Shown: positions 25,660 to 34,199 of the stretch, piece by piece
Position numbering within the stretch: position 1 is the first letter of the stretch
Layout: each line of letters starts with the position of its first letter
From: an uncultured Bacilli bacterium
GTDB lineage: Bacteria; Bacillota_I; Bacilli_A; RF39; UBA660
Assembly: GCA_934089255.1 (NCBI GenBank)
Contig: CAKOJI010000007.1
Span: forward strand, 1 to 43,276
Reading direction: 5' to 3'
DNA length: 43,276 bases
Notes under the pieces: generated by a model
Told to the model about the DNA's origin: nothing
The model's input: only the letters and a program-made list of their open reading frames with translations
The model's database searches: none
Position numbers and translations under genes: made by a program

Positions 25660-25965
25660 TTAAATATTATAATTTATTAAATCATCTATAGAATTATTTA
25701 ATAAATATAAAAGCATATTTTTATCTAGTTTAGTAAAATTTTGCTTAACTAATGATAATGGTAAAAAGAATAAATCTATTCTATTTTTTATAACATTATA
25801 AATATCTTCAACCCCAAAATCTTTTAAATATTTAATTATTTCTTTTACATTTCTCTTAGAAAAATTTAAATTTTTAAGTAAAACATTATCATAAGTATTA
25901 ATTATATCATTAATCTGATCATCACTTAGATCATACTCTTTGAGATAACTTAACACTTTCCTCAC
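25660..25965 (-). CDS. Short helical-repeat protein, mTERF-like (tentative)
   Basis: 101 residues, all-helical. The sequence repeats a pattern of about 30 residues: LSYLKEYDLSDDQINDIIN, then IIKYLKDFGVEDIYNVIKNRIDLF, then a leucine-rich ending. That L-x-x-L-x-x-(F/Y)-G-(V/L)-x-x-x-x-I spacing is like mTERF-type repeats, which form curved nucleic-acid-binding superhelices. The match is by pattern only, so a function is not claimed. The start is GTG 25965, 35 nt inside the end of the upstream gene; an in-frame TAG lies three codons before it, so this is not a simple frameshift continuation of that gene. It shares the same repeat style with its neighbour, so the two may act together. Confidence 0.5.
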   Translation of the reverse strand: MRKVLSYLKEYDLSDDQINDIINTYDNVLLKNLNFSKRNVKEIIKYLKDFGVEDIYNVIKNRIDLFFLPLSLVKQNFTKLDKNMLLYLLNNSIDDLINYNI

Positions 25966-27490
25966 CCATTTCTAATAAAGGCATTATTAATTTCTCTACT
26001 TCATTTAAATTTGCAGTATTAGATTTATATTCTAATGCTTCTCTAAATAAAATATTGTCATTTTCTTTACCTTTATAATTGCATAGATTTCTTAATAATC
26101 TATTCCTACTAACTCTATTAACACCAAAAGAATACGTTATATTATCAATTAAATATTTACTATCTAATAAACTAACAGTATCCTTAATAGAATTATGGTT
26201 ATCAAAAAAACTATTTATTCGCTCATCACTTAAATTTTCATCAGAAAATTTATCACTTTTTGACGAAGCAACATTTATTTTACCATAGAATGCTTTATCT
26301 TTGCAACTTAAATAATTATTATAACCTTTTTTTATAGTTAAACCTCTAATCAAATCTATCTTATCTAAACCATCATAATTAATATTAAAAACATCTTTCT
26401 CTAAGAAAAAATCAATTACTTCTGCTAAATTATTCATTCCGATTACAGTATATCCATTATTATTATTATCATCAGTTAATTCTATATTATACTGTTTCAA
26501 TACTTGAATATTTTCAAATACTAAATTAGAATTTGTAACAAACTTTCCACCAATATACATAAATATATTCTTAGGATTTACACCGATATTTTCTAACTTA
26601 GAAAATAAACTTTCATTAACTTTACTATCATTTATAAAATATACAGGATAATTAAGCATTTTTTTAAAATCTATTCCATATTTTTTCATTAAATTATAAT
26701 TATTTACAAAATTATCATAATTACACATAACACAATTATATTTACATTTGCTACTAACTATATCTTTAATAAATATTGAAGGAATTCCTATTGCCTTATT
26801 TATATTAACACTTTCACCCTCAAATATATTTAACACACTATTAATAGTTTCTATATTCGAATGCAACAAAATAGATAATAAAACGTTTTTATCTTCTATT
26901 TTATCAAACATTACCCTTTTTAAACCATTATCAGTTTTTAAAGTAATAGCCATTTCTTTAAATGATTTTAAATTAGCATATTTACTAATATCACTTAATA
27001 AATTACTATCAACTTCATCAACATTAACTTCCAAATAATTTAATATATCTTTTAACTTAACATCCAAATTATAAAACGTTATATCTGAATTAATTGGTAT
27101 ATCTTGACTTTTAACCTTTTTATTCATCAAATATAAATTATATTTATTTAAATTAAACATAATATCATACATAACAAAATCAATACCACGACTAACATTA
27201 TTAATAACTGTATTAGTAACACCAGATAAAGAACTATCTTCTTTACTAGTATTATATGTATTTTTAATAAATTCATCTAAATGAGAACTAATATCATACT
27301 TTGGTAACGTATTTTTAATATGTTTAAATTCCATTTCATCAATATATTGTACTTTACCACCATTTTTTACTTCACCAATAGTATTAATAATTTTATCAAA
27401 AAATTTAATATCTTTATTGTCTTCACCTAACTTATTAGCACAAAATCTAAATAAGTTAAAATATTCTAATAATACATCAAGAAACTCCAA
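25931..27490 (-). CDS. Large helical-repeat protein of unknown function, mTERF-like repeats
   Basis: 519 residues, cytoplasmic, with no membrane segment. From about residue 240 on, segments such as NLMKKYGIDFKKMLNYPVYF, LFSKLENIGVNPKNIFMYI and IQVLKQYNIEL repeat a helix-turn-helix unit ending in (Y/I)G(I/V)(D/N). This resembles mTERF repeats. A CKYNCVMCNYD stretch (about 250) has three Cys that could bind a metal. The last 110 residues have a different pattern: FGVNRVSRNRLLRNLCNYKGKE. I do not recognise a family with known activity. The start is TTG 27490 with a very strong RBS (AGGAGGGG, 8 nt). It is second of three genes, 12 nt after the coiled-coil gene. Confidence 0.6.
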   Translation of the reverse strand: MEFLDVLLEYFNLFRFCANKLGEDNKDIKFFDKIINTIGEVKNGGKVQYIDEMEFKHIKNTLPKYDISSHLDEFIKNTYNTSKEDSSLSGVTNTVINNVSRGIDFVMYDIMFNLNKYNLYLMNKKVKSQDIPINSDITFYNLDVKLKDILNYLEVNVDEVDSNLLSDISKYANLKSFKEMAITLKTDNGLKRVMFDKIEDKNVLLSILLHSNIETINSVLNIFEGESVNINKAIGIPSIFIKDIVSSKCKYNCVMCNYDNFVNNYNLMKKYGIDFKKMLNYPVYFINDSKVNESLFSKLENIGVNPKNIFMYIGGKFVTNSNLVFENIQVLKQYNIELTDDNNNNGYTVIGMNNLAEVIDFFLEKDVFNINYDGLDKIDLIRGLTIKKGYNNYLSCKDKAFYGKINVASSKSDKFSDENLSDERINSFFDNHNSIKDTVSLLDSKYLIDNITYSFGVNRVSRNRLLRNLCNYKGKENDNILFREALEYKSNTANLNEVEKLIMPLLEMGEESVKLSQRV

Positions 27491-27502
27491 AATTATCCCC
27501 TC

Positions 27503-28459
27503 CTAATTTTCAATCTTTCTTATTACGTCATAGCTGTCAACCAACTTTAACAAGTCTTTAAAATTATTTTCTATTTTTATTGCATCACTATCTTTATCTT
27601 CTTTTAACATATTTTTTGTTTCAAAATATATCTTGTTTATAGCATCTATAATAGGTACTTTTTGATATTTAACTATAGAATTATGATCCAAATTCATTTT
27701 ACTTAATTCTTCATCATCACATTCTATAACTTCTAAAGATTTTTTTATTAAATCTTCATCAATAGTACTTATTAAATCTTTTTCTCTAACTAATATACTT
27801 TCAACAAAAGACAATATTTCTTCATCAGTATATTCCATAGTTTCCTTTTTGTCGGCTTCAGTTTTTCTCTTAAATTCAATATTTTTTTCACCAATATATT
27901 CTAAAAGTTGCCACTTATCACTAGTAATTATTCCACTTTTTTTAATTACCTCATTAAATTCATCTATATCATAAATAGGTTTAATTAATTTATCATTTTT
28001 AAAATAACTAATATATTTTTTATATAAGTTATCACTTATTTTTAAACTATTATAATATTCTTTATTATTATTATTAAAATCATTTATATATTCTTTTATA
28101 TATTTTGCTTGTTCATCAAGCCATTTGATATATGAATCAACATTACTATTATTAATGTTTACTTCTCCATCACTCATTAATTTTTGATTAACTTTAATTT
28201 GCACAGAAGCATTAAAAAATATTTTTAACGTTTCTTCTTTATTAGAAAAATTAAATGTATCTAATATTTTTACAAAATCATCTTTATCAAGTAGTGCTAA
28301 ATCCTCACCTTTTAAATCATCTATATTTTTTAGAGTCTTTAAAACAATTAAATTTTTAACATCATTTATTTTGTCCATTTTACTTTCAAAATCTTTTAAT
28401 TGCACTTCTACAGTATCAATTTTCTTAGATAACTCTGTTATAAAGGAATTGATATACAT
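27503..28459 (-). CDS. Charged coiled-coil protein of unknown function
   Basis: 318 residues, about a third of them Lys, Glu or Asp. N-terminal heptad pattern (about 5-40: LSKKIDTVEVQLKDFESKM) suggests a coiled coil. A second helical block with WLDEQAKYIKEYINDF (about 125-145) follows, then a long acidic stretch with TDEEILSFVESILVREKDL (about 220). No signal peptide, membrane segment, Cys cluster or enzyme motif. It is the first gene of the three-gene operon; the promoter at 28486-28514 overlaps a 16-bp palindrome. RBS GGAGGCTAG precedes ATG 28459. Family unknown. Confidence 0.6.
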   Translation of the reverse strand: MYINSFITELSKKIDTVEVQLKDFESKMDKINDVKNLIVLKTLKNIDDLKGEDLALLDKDDFVKILDTFNFSNKEETLKIFFNASVQIKVNQKLMSDGEVNINNSNVDSYIKWLDEQAKYIKEYINDFNNNNKEYYNSLKISDNLYKKYISYFKNDKLIKPIYDIDEFNEVIKKSGIITSDKWQLLEYIGEKNIEFKRKTEADKKETMEYTDEEILSFVESILVREKDLISTIDEDLIKKSLEVIECDDEELSKMNLDHNSIVKYQKVPIIDAINKIYFETKNMLKEDKDSDAIKIENNFKDLLKLVDSYDVIRKIEN

Positions 28460-28485
28460 AATATCTAGCCTCCAATACTATAAAA

Positions 28486-28522
28486 AGTATAGCATATTTA
28501 TAACACAAAAACAATTGTTTTT
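28486..28522 (-). promoter_or_regulatory. Promoter and palindrome upstream of the three-gene unknown operon
   Basis: On the minus strand: -35 TTGTTT (28514-28509), 17-nt spacer, -10 TATACT (28491-28486), extended by TGC. A perfect 16-bp palindrome AAAAACAATTGTTTTT (28507-28522) covers the -35, a typical place for a repressor. AT-richness makes such palindromes easier by chance. Confidence 0.5.
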
Positions 28523-28543
28523 ATACCAGTTTTAAAAACAAAG

Positions 28544-28572
28544 TTTACATTTTAAAATGAATAAATTATAAT
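28544..28572 (+). promoter_or_regulatory. Promoter of the gene at 28595
   Basis: -35 TTTACA (28544-28549), 17-nt spacer, -10 TATAAT (28567-28572). The ATG follows 22 nt later behind AGGAAGTGA. Confidence 0.55.
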
Positions 28573-28594
28573 AAATATAATAGGAAGTGAACAT

Positions 28595-29011
28595 ATGGTT
28601 AAACTAAAAAATAAGATAGTAGAAATAGATTCTTTACCAAGTTATAAAAAGAAAAAGATTTCTTTTACAAAAATTCTATTCTACATAATATTATTATTAA
28701 TATTTTTAACAATATTATATTTTAGTTATATAAAACTATTACCATATATAAATGCTACAGATATAAACAAAATAACAGGTAAAAAAATAAACATAACTGA
28801 ATGTAATACTAAAGACTACATAATTATAAACAAAGATAAAACATATTCAATGAATTTAACAAACAATAACTGTATTTCAAATTATTATGAAGGTACTATC
28901 ATAATAAAAAACAATGAAATTATATTTACAAAAGAAATAAAAGGATTAATAAACAGTGATAATAATATAATAATAGACAATAAAATATTTAAGAGTGATA
29001 ATAATGAATGA
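28595..29011 (+). CDS. Single-pass membrane protein, unknown
   Basis: 138 residues. A basic cytoplasmic N-terminus of about 25 residues (SLPSYKKKKISFTK) leads into one membrane segment (28-50), then a small extracellular domain with two Cys (in ITECNTKDY and NNCISNYY) that could pair. The domain alternates beta-type stretches (KDYIIINKDKTYSMNL; GTIIIKNNEIIFTKEI), so it is likely a small beta fold. Family not recognised. ATG 28595 follows AGGAAGTGAACAT. The next gene overlaps its stop by 8 nt, so the two form an operon. Confidence 0.65.
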   Translation: MVKLKNKIVEIDSLPSYKKKKISFTKILFYIILLLIFLTILYFSYIKLLPYINATDINKITGKKINITECNTKDYIIINKDKTYSMNLTNNNCISNYYEGTIIIKNNEIIFTKEIKGLINSDNNIIIDNKIFKSDNNE

Positions 29012-29267
29012 AGAAATAAAAAGTATACTAAATGATATAGATTTTAACAATAATAAATTAATAAAAATAAACAATAACTTATATTTAACTAATAATCAAA
29101 TAGATATTTTAAAAAGATATAAAATTGATTATGAAACATCTAATTCTTTAAGAGATTTAATGATTAAAATAGAAAATATTTTAGACTACGAAGAAGAAAT
29201 ACCAGAACTAGTCGATTTATTAGACAAATTATCTGAAAGAAATTATTATGAATTTACAAACAAATAA
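29004..29267 (+). CDS. Small acidic protein, unknown
   Basis: 87 residues from ATG 29004, chosen over GTG 28995 because AAGAG stands 8 nt before it. No membrane segment or signal peptide. The sequence LYLTNNQIDILKRYKIDYETSNSLRDLMIKIENIL and the ending VDLLDKLSERNYYEF suggest three or four helices with many Asp/Glu. It is translationally coupled to the upstream membrane-protein gene. No known family recognised; it may bind that protein's cytoplasmic tail (guess). Confidence 0.55.
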   Translation: MNEEIKSILNDIDFNNNKLIKINNNLYLTNNQIDILKRYKIDYETSNSLRDLMIKIENILDYEEEIPELVDLLDKLSERNYYEFTNK

Positions 29268-29297
29268 AAATACTAGTAAACACTAATATTTTTATTT
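29262..29297. terminator. Bidirectional terminator between the small gene and smpB
   Basis: AAATAAAAATACTAGT (29262-29277) pairs with ACTAATATTTTTATTT (29282-29297), 16 bp with one mismatch and loop AAAC. Both stop codons lie in or beside its arms. Confidence 0.85.
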
Positions 29298-29710
29298 TCT
29301 CTTTTTAAGTCTCTTTCTTTAATAGTTTGTCTTTTATCATAAAGTTTTTTACCCTTACATAAACCAAGTAAAATCTTTGCATTATTATTTTTAAAATATA
29401 ATTTTAATGGGATTAAACTATAACCATCCCTCATAACTTCAGATTTTATTTTAATTATTTCTTTTTTATTTAAAAGTAACTTTCTTGATCTTCTTTCAGG
29501 CACATTAAATCGATTACCTTCTTCATACGGAGCAATATACATATTTAGTATAAATACTTCATTATTTTTTATTCTAGCATAAGTATCTTTTAAATTAGTA
29601 CTGCCCTTCCTAATAGATTTAATTTCTGTACCAGTTAATACTATTCCACACTCATACTCTTCTTCTATAAAATAATCAAAATAAGCTTTTTTATTCTTTA
29701 TCTCTATCAT
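29273..29710 (-). CDS. smpB: SsrA-binding protein SmpB
   Basis: Carries tmRNA to stalled ribosomes during trans-translation. 145 residues, full length. The OB-fold core shows AYFDYFIEEEYECGIVLTGTEIKSIR, LKDTYARIKNNEVFILNMYIAPYEEGN and the C-terminal tail KRQTIKERDLKREN that enters the ribosomal A site. Its start overlaps the end of rnr by 20 nt. The rnr-smpB order is conserved in Bacillota. Confidence 0.97.
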   Translation of the reverse strand: MIEIKNKKAYFDYFIEEEYECGIVLTGTEIKSIRKGSTNLKDTYARIKNNEVFILNMYIAPYEEGNRFNVPERRSRKLLLNKKEIIKIKSEVMRDGYSLIPLKLYFKNNNAKILLGLCKGKKLYDKRQTIKERDLKRENKNISVY

Positions 29711-31805
29711 TCATATCCCCCACTAACTCAAAGTCAATTGTCCTTGCTTCTTTACTAGCACCAACTACTTTTATATGAACTTTATCTCCTATAGTATAAC
29801 GTTTTTTAGTATTTTGTCCTATCAAACATAATAATTCAGGAACATAGTTAAAATAATCTCCTTTTAAACTATTAACATGTACAAGTCCTTCAATTAAATT
29901 ATCTAGTTCAACAAAGAAACCAAAATTCTCTACACCACTAATTACACCATCAAATTCTTCACCAATATGATTTTCCATATATTCTGCCATTTTCATATCA
30001 TCAACTTCTCGTTCAGCATCAACGCTAGCCTGTTCTCTTTCACTAGCTTGTTCTGCAATATAATCTAAATTAGCATTATAATAATCTATTGTTTCATTAT
30101 CAATTTTATTTTCATACAAATATTTTCTAAGTAATCTATGAACTTCTAAATCTGGATAACGTCTAATAGGAGAAGTAAAATGTGTATAACATTTGCTACC
30201 TAATCCAAAATGTCCAATATTTTCTTTTTGATAAACTGCTTTTCTCATACTACGTAATAACATACTAGAAAGAACTTTATATTCTGGAACATCTTTAAGT
30301 TGATCTAATAATTTTTGCATACTTATAGGAGTTAAATCTTTTATTTTACCATTAACTTTATATCCTAACGCACTTACTAAATTTAAAAACTTTGTAATTT
30401 TTTCTGAATTAGGAATATCATGTACTCTGTAAATAAATGGTAGATCCATATTATATATATGCGTAGCAACTGTTTCATTAGCAGCAATCATAAAATCTTC
30501 TATCATTCTTTCTGCATCTTCTCTAACTCTTTTTTCTACACCAATTACATTTTTGTCTTTATCAACAATAATCTTAGCCTCATCCAAATCAAAGTCAATA
30601 TAACCACGTCTAACTTTATTTTTTCTTAAAATATGTGCCAAATCATTCATTTTTAATAAAATGGTAGCAAAATCTTTATACTCCGGATCAATAATATTAC
30701 GCATAATAATATCATTTACTTTTTTATATGTCATCTTTTTTCTTGATTTTATATAAGATGGAAATATATCATAGCTTTTGACATTTCCATTATCATCAAT
30801 TTGCATTACACAAGATTGTGTTAGACGAATAACACCTTCATTTAAAGAACAAATCCCATTAGACAATTTATGTGGAAGCATAGGTATTACGCTATCAGCT
30901 AAGTAAGAACTAGTACCTCGACTTAAAGCATCTTTATCTAAGTAACTATTTTCAGTTACATAATAACTAACATCGGCAATATGAACTCCCAATACATGTA
31001 ACCCATTTTCATACTTATAGCTAATTGCATCATCAATATCCTTTGTATCATCGCCATCAATAGTAAATATTACTTCTTGAGTTAAATCAGTTCTCCCTTT
31101 CAATTCATTTTCACTCACAACATCAGGAATTTCATCAGTTTGAATAAGAGCTTTATTTGAAAATTCTTCATATATAGAATACTTATAAGCAACCAATTTT
31201 ATATCAATACCCGGATCATCTTTATGACCAATAACAGTTGTTATTTTACCTAAATACTTATTCTTAGACATTTCTTTTATAATAGATACAATTACTTTAG
31301 TACCTTCAACAATACCATTAGTACTATTAGAATCAAGTTTAATATCTATTTTCTTTTTCTCATCTTCCAACTTTACATAAGGTTTATTATTATAAAAATA
31401 TACTTCACCAATTAAATTATTTAAATCTCTATTAAGCACTCTAATAACTCTACCTTCAGTTTTACCAAAATTATTGACTAGCTCAACTAAAACTTTATCT
31501 TCATTAATAGCACCATTAATATTTCCTTTATCAATATAAATATCTTCTCCATCAGGAACAATTAAAAAACCAAATCCTTTTTTATTTATACTAATAACAC
31601 CAGATTTTAAGTTAGGACAATTTTTAAACAAAATATATTTATTCTTTTTTGTCTTATAAACAATTCCATCATTAACTAATTCGTTTAAAAAATTATTTAA
31701 TCTATTTAAATCCTCTGGAGTAGAAAGTTCTAACAAATCATTAATTTCTATTACATCAAGAGCTTCATATTTATCATTCATCACATTAATAATTTTTTCT
31801 TTCAT
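29691..31805 (-). CDS. rnr: Ribonuclease R
   Basis: A processive 3'-5' exoribonuclease that degrades structured and non-stop mRNA together with SmpB/tmRNA. 704 residues. N-terminal winged-helix region, two cold-shock domains (about 75-200), the catalytic RNB domain with FTIDGDDTKDIDDAISY (metal-binding Asp cluster), and a C-terminal S1 domain (about 620-700, GEEFDGVISGVENFGFFVELDN). Central gene of secG-rnr-smpB. AGTGATATT precedes ATG 31805, and an extended -10 (TGC TATAAT) stands upstream, so it can also be transcribed separately from secG. Confidence 0.97.
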   Translation of the reverse strand: MKEKIINVMNDKYEALDVIEINDLLELSTPEDLNRLNNFLNELVNDGIVYKTKKNKYILFKNCPNLKSGVISINKKGFGFLIVPDGEDIYIDKGNINGAINEDKVLVELVNNFGKTEGRVIRVLNRDLNNLIGEVYFYNNKPYVKLEDEKKKIDIKLDSNSTNGIVEGTKVIVSIIKEMSKNKYLGKITTVIGHKDDPGIDIKLVAYKYSIYEEFSNKALIQTDEIPDVVSENELKGRTDLTQEVIFTIDGDDTKDIDDAISYKYENGLHVLGVHIADVSYYVTENSYLDKDALSRGTSSYLADSVIPMLPHKLSNGICSLNEGVIRLTQSCVMQIDDNGNVKSYDIFPSYIKSRKKMTYKKVNDIIMRNIIDPEYKDFATILLKMNDLAHILRKNKVRRGYIDFDLDEAKIIVDKDKNVIGVEKRVREDAERMIEDFMIAANETVATHIYNMDLPFIYRVHDIPNSEKITKFLNLVSALGYKVNGKIKDLTPISMQKLLDQLKDVPEYKVLSSMLLRSMRKAVYQKENIGHFGLGSKCYTHFTSPIRRYPDLEVHRLLRKYLYENKIDNETIDYYNANLDYIAEQASEREQASVDAEREVDDMKMAEYMENHIGEEFDGVISGVENFGFFVELDNLIEGLVHVNSLKGDYFNYVPELLCLIGQNTKKRYTIGDKVHIKVVGASKEARTIDFELVGDMNDRDKE

Positions 31806-31840
31806 AATATCACTTACCCTTTAGAAAAATTATAGCATTA

Positions 31841-31872
31841 AAAAAACATAAATACTACAAATACTTATGTTT
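31841..31872 (-). terminator. Terminator or attenuator between secG and rnr
   Basis: AAACATAAATA (31844-31854) faces TACTTATGTTT (31862-31872), 11 bp with one G-T wobble on the minus strand. The A-run at 31840-31846 gives T. It may let some transcripts read through into rnr. Confidence 0.55.
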
Positions 31873-31883
31873 AAAATGTAAAT

Positions 31884-32099
31884 TTACTTAATATATAATA
31901 TAAATGATATTACAAAAAACAATATTCCTAAAACCATAGTTAATCTAGTTAAAAATAACTCAGATCCTCTTTCCTTTTGTTTAGAAAACAAATCAGTATT
32001 ACCACCACTAATAATTTGAGCACCATCACTTGCTTTATTACTTTGAAGTAACACTAATACTATTAATAATATCGAAATAACTAATAAAATAGTTTCCAT
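31884..32099 (-). CDS. secG: Preprotein translocase subunit SecG
   Basis: 71 residues with two membrane segments (about 3-19 and 52-70) and the SecG loop between them, VLLQSNKASDGAQIISGGN followed by ELFLTRLT. Accessory SecYEG subunit that aids protein export. It is the first gene of the secG-rnr-smpB cluster, a common arrangement in Bacillota. Confidence 0.95.
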   Translation of the reverse strand: METILLVISILLIVLVLLQSNKASDGAQIISGGNTDLFSKQKERGSELFLTRLTMVLGILFFVISFILYIK

Positions 32100-32227
32100 T
32101 TAATCACCCAATTTCAATAACTAATTTAACATATATTTACATCTATTTCAAGTTTTTATGTAAGATTTACTTAAAAAACATAAAAAATAAAATACTGTAA
32201 ACAATATATTAAGCCAAATAAAATAAA

Positions 32228-32256
32228 TTGTCAACAAATTACATATTTGTTATAAT
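32228..32256 (+). promoter_or_regulatory. Promoter of the FemAB-like gene
   Basis: -35 TTGTCA (32228-32233), 17-nt spacer, -10 TATAAT (32251-32256). The spacer carries the inverted repeat AACAAAT/ATTTGTT. The divergent stretch 32100-32227 shows no gene or RNA signature. Confidence 0.7.
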
Positions 32257-32274
32257 ATTTCTAGGTGAACAAAC

Positions 32275-33513
32275 ATGAGAATGATTGAAATAACTAAAGA
32301 AAAATTTGAAGAATTTACATATAAAAGTGAATATAAAAACTATTGTCAAACGGCAAATTATGGAATGATTATGTCAGAAACAGGATTTGATTATTCTTTT
32401 GTAGCATACACAACTAATGATTTAGAAATATTAGCAGCAGGTATGTTTTTAACAAAAAAAATAGGTAGATACTATTATGCATACTGCCCTAAAGGATATA
32501 TCATAGATTATAATGATACAGAATTAGTAAGAAAATTTACAAGAAATTTAATAAAGTATTATAAAAGAAAAAAAGTAATATTTTTAAAAATAAATCCAGA
32601 AATTATAATAGGAACAATAAATACAAATACATTTGAAAAAACGCCAAACGAAAACACAAATATACTAGATAATTTAAAAAGTTTAGGTTTCAAAAAAAGA
32701 AAAGAATTAAATCCATTAGAATTATTACAGCCTAAATTAACAGCATTAATTAACTTAAAAGAATATGACGTAAACAAACTAGATAAAAAAGTTAGAAATA
32801 ATGTTAGAAACACCGAAAATAATGGATTAGTTCTTGAAGTAGCTGACGCAAATAAAATAGAAATATTATATGAATTCATAAAAAATATGAAAGATAGAAG
32901 TATAAACTATTACAGAAACTTTTATAACACATTTAAAAGAACTGAACAAGCTGATTTATTATTAGTAAATATAGATTATGAAACATACTTAATAAATGCA
33001 AAAAAAAGAGTTGAAGAAGAACAAATTAAAAATGAAGAATTAAATAATAAATTAAGAACAGACACTAGTGAAAAAACACTAAATGAAAAAATGAATTCAG
33101 ATAAAGCACTAGAACAATATAAGCAAGACGTTATTTATGCAACCGCCGGATTAAAAAGAAATGAAAAAACATATATTGGTGGTGCAATAACAATTAAATA
33201 TGGAAATAAAGTAAGCATACTTATTGCTGGAGTTGACAAAAACTATAACTACTTAAATCCAAATTATTTCTTACATCATAAAATATTTGAAATGTATAAA
33301 GAAAATTTTGATGAATGTGATATAAATGGAATTGCAGACGATTTCAGTAATGAGTCAAAATTTAGTGGACTAAATAAATTTAAAATGGGATTTAACCCTA
33401 AAATAGTAGAATATATAGGCGAATTAGATTTAATCATAAGTGAATGGAGATTTAAAATAGTAGAAAGAAACGATTTGCTATCAAACGAATTTACTAAGAA
33501 AAAAAATATTTAA
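32275..33513 (+). CDS. FemAB/FemX-family aminoacyl-tRNA-dependent ligase
   Basis: 412 residues of the FemAB family, which add amino acids to the peptidoglycan stem peptide using aminoacyl-tRNA and form interpeptide bridges. Two GNAT-like domains are visible: the first with YAYCPKGYIIDY, the second with YIGGAITIKYGNKVSILIAG and NYFLHHKIFEMYKENF, and the ending DFSNESKFSGLNKFKMGFNPKIVEYIGELD. Between them lies a Lys/Glu-rich coiled-coil arm (about 240-290), as in FemA and FemB. RBS AGGTGA is 6 nt before the ATG and a good promoter is upstream. Implies a cell wall with bridged peptidoglycan, unlike true wall-less mycoplasmas. The added residue is unknown. Confidence 0.88.
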   Translation: MRMIEITKEKFEEFTYKSEYKNYCQTANYGMIMSETGFDYSFVAYTTNDLEILAAGMFLTKKIGRYYYAYCPKGYIIDYNDTELVRKFTRNLIKYYKRKKVIFLKINPEIIIGTINTNTFEKTPNENTNILDNLKSLGFKKRKELNPLELLQPKLTALINLKEYDVNKLDKKVRNNVRNTENNGLVLEVADANKIEILYEFIKNMKDRSINYYRNFYNTFKRTEQADLLLVNIDYETYLINAKKRVEEEQIKNEELNNKLRTDTSEKTLNEKMNSDKALEQYKQDVIYATAGLKRNEKTYIGGAITIKYGNKVSILIAGVDKNYNYLNPNYFLHHKIFEMYKENFDECDINGIADDFSNESKFSGLNKFKMGFNPKIVEYIGELDLIISEWRFKIVERNDLLSNEFTKKKNI

Positions 33514-33534
33514 GAAATTTTAAATATTTTTTTT
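33499..33534. terminator. Bidirectional terminator across two stop codons
   Basis: AAAAAAAATATTTA (33499-33512) pairs with TAAATATTTTTTTT (33521-33534), an all-AT 14-bp stem with an 8-nt loop. Both the FemAB stop (33511-33513) and the convergent sugar-transferase stop (33510-33512) lie in the left arm. Confidence 0.75.
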
Positions 33535-34133
33535 ATGAACATTTTTATAGTTAAAAATAATATTTTTACATCAAAAATAAGACTACAATTATTTGCATAA
33601 TATTTTTCTAATTTCATTCTTGAATTAAAAGATGTGTAATTTTCTCTATTAACTTGCCAATACCCAGTTAAGCCGGGTTTAACCTTTGTTATAATCTTTA
33701 TATTATTTTTTAAAAGTTTTTTTTCTCTCTCTAAATAAGGCCTTGGACCCACTATAGACATCTCACCTTTAAATACATTTATAAATTGTGGTACTTCATC
33801 TAAACAACTAGAACGTAAAAACCTACCTACTTTTGTAACTCTAGGATCATACTCTAATTTTTGATTCTTATTCCATTGATCTTTATATTTTTTTTCATTT
33901 AAAATATCTTCTAATAAAATATCAGCATCAGTTACCATAGTCCTAAATTTATATAATTTAAAAATATTTCCATTTTGACCAATCCTATATTGCTTATAAA
34001 AAATAGTATTAAAATCACTAGCTAACATATACCTAATCTTTATAAAAGGAATAACTAACAACAAAAAAATCATTCCAAAAAATGAAAATACTAAATCAAA
34101 CAAACGTTTTAAAACTCTATAAAATACATTCAT
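33510..34133 (-). CDS. Initiating sugar-phosphate transferase (polyprenol-phosphate)
   Basis: 207 residues, the WbaP/PglC-type monotopic phosphoglycosyl transferase. It moves a sugar phosphate from UDP-sugar to undecaprenyl phosphate, the first step of surface glycan assembly. One N-terminal membrane helix (about 12-30) is followed by the catalytic block with KLYKFRTM, DPRVTKVGRFLRSS, LDEVPQFINVFKGEMSIVGPRP (Asp-Glu dyad) and KPGLTGYWQVN. No other glycan-synthesis genes follow, so the pathway must be elsewhere. Convergent overlap of 4 nt with the FemAB-like gene. Full length; sugar donor not determined. Confidence 0.9.
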   Translation of the reverse strand: MNVFYRVLKRLFDLVFSFFGMIFLLLVIPFIKIRYMLASDFNTIFYKQYRIGQNGNIFKLYKFRTMVTDADILLEDILNEKKYKDQWNKNQKLEYDPRVTKVGRFLRSSCLDEVPQFINVFKGEMSIVGPRPYLEREKKLLKNNIKIITKVKPGLTGYWQVNRENYTSFNSRMKLEKYYANNCSLIFDVKILFLTIKMFIKKIFKIS

Positions 34134-34170
34134 AATTCACCATTACCTATATGATAACATCTATTAAACT

Positions 34171-34198
34171 AAAAAAAAAGACGTTTTATAAAACATCT
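34171..34198 (-). terminator. Terminator after typA
   Basis: Facing arms AGACGTTTTA and TAAAACATCT (34179-34198) differ at one position, which is a G-T wobble on the minus strand. The A-run at 34171-34179 gives nine T after the stem. Confidence 0.75.
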
Positions 34199-34199
34199 T

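Noticed and set aside
25660..25990. Frameshift fusing the 519-residue and 101-residue repeat proteins
   Set aside because: The second frame meets a TAG three codons upstream of its GTG start, and the first protein ends with a plausible C-terminus. Two coupled genes fit better.
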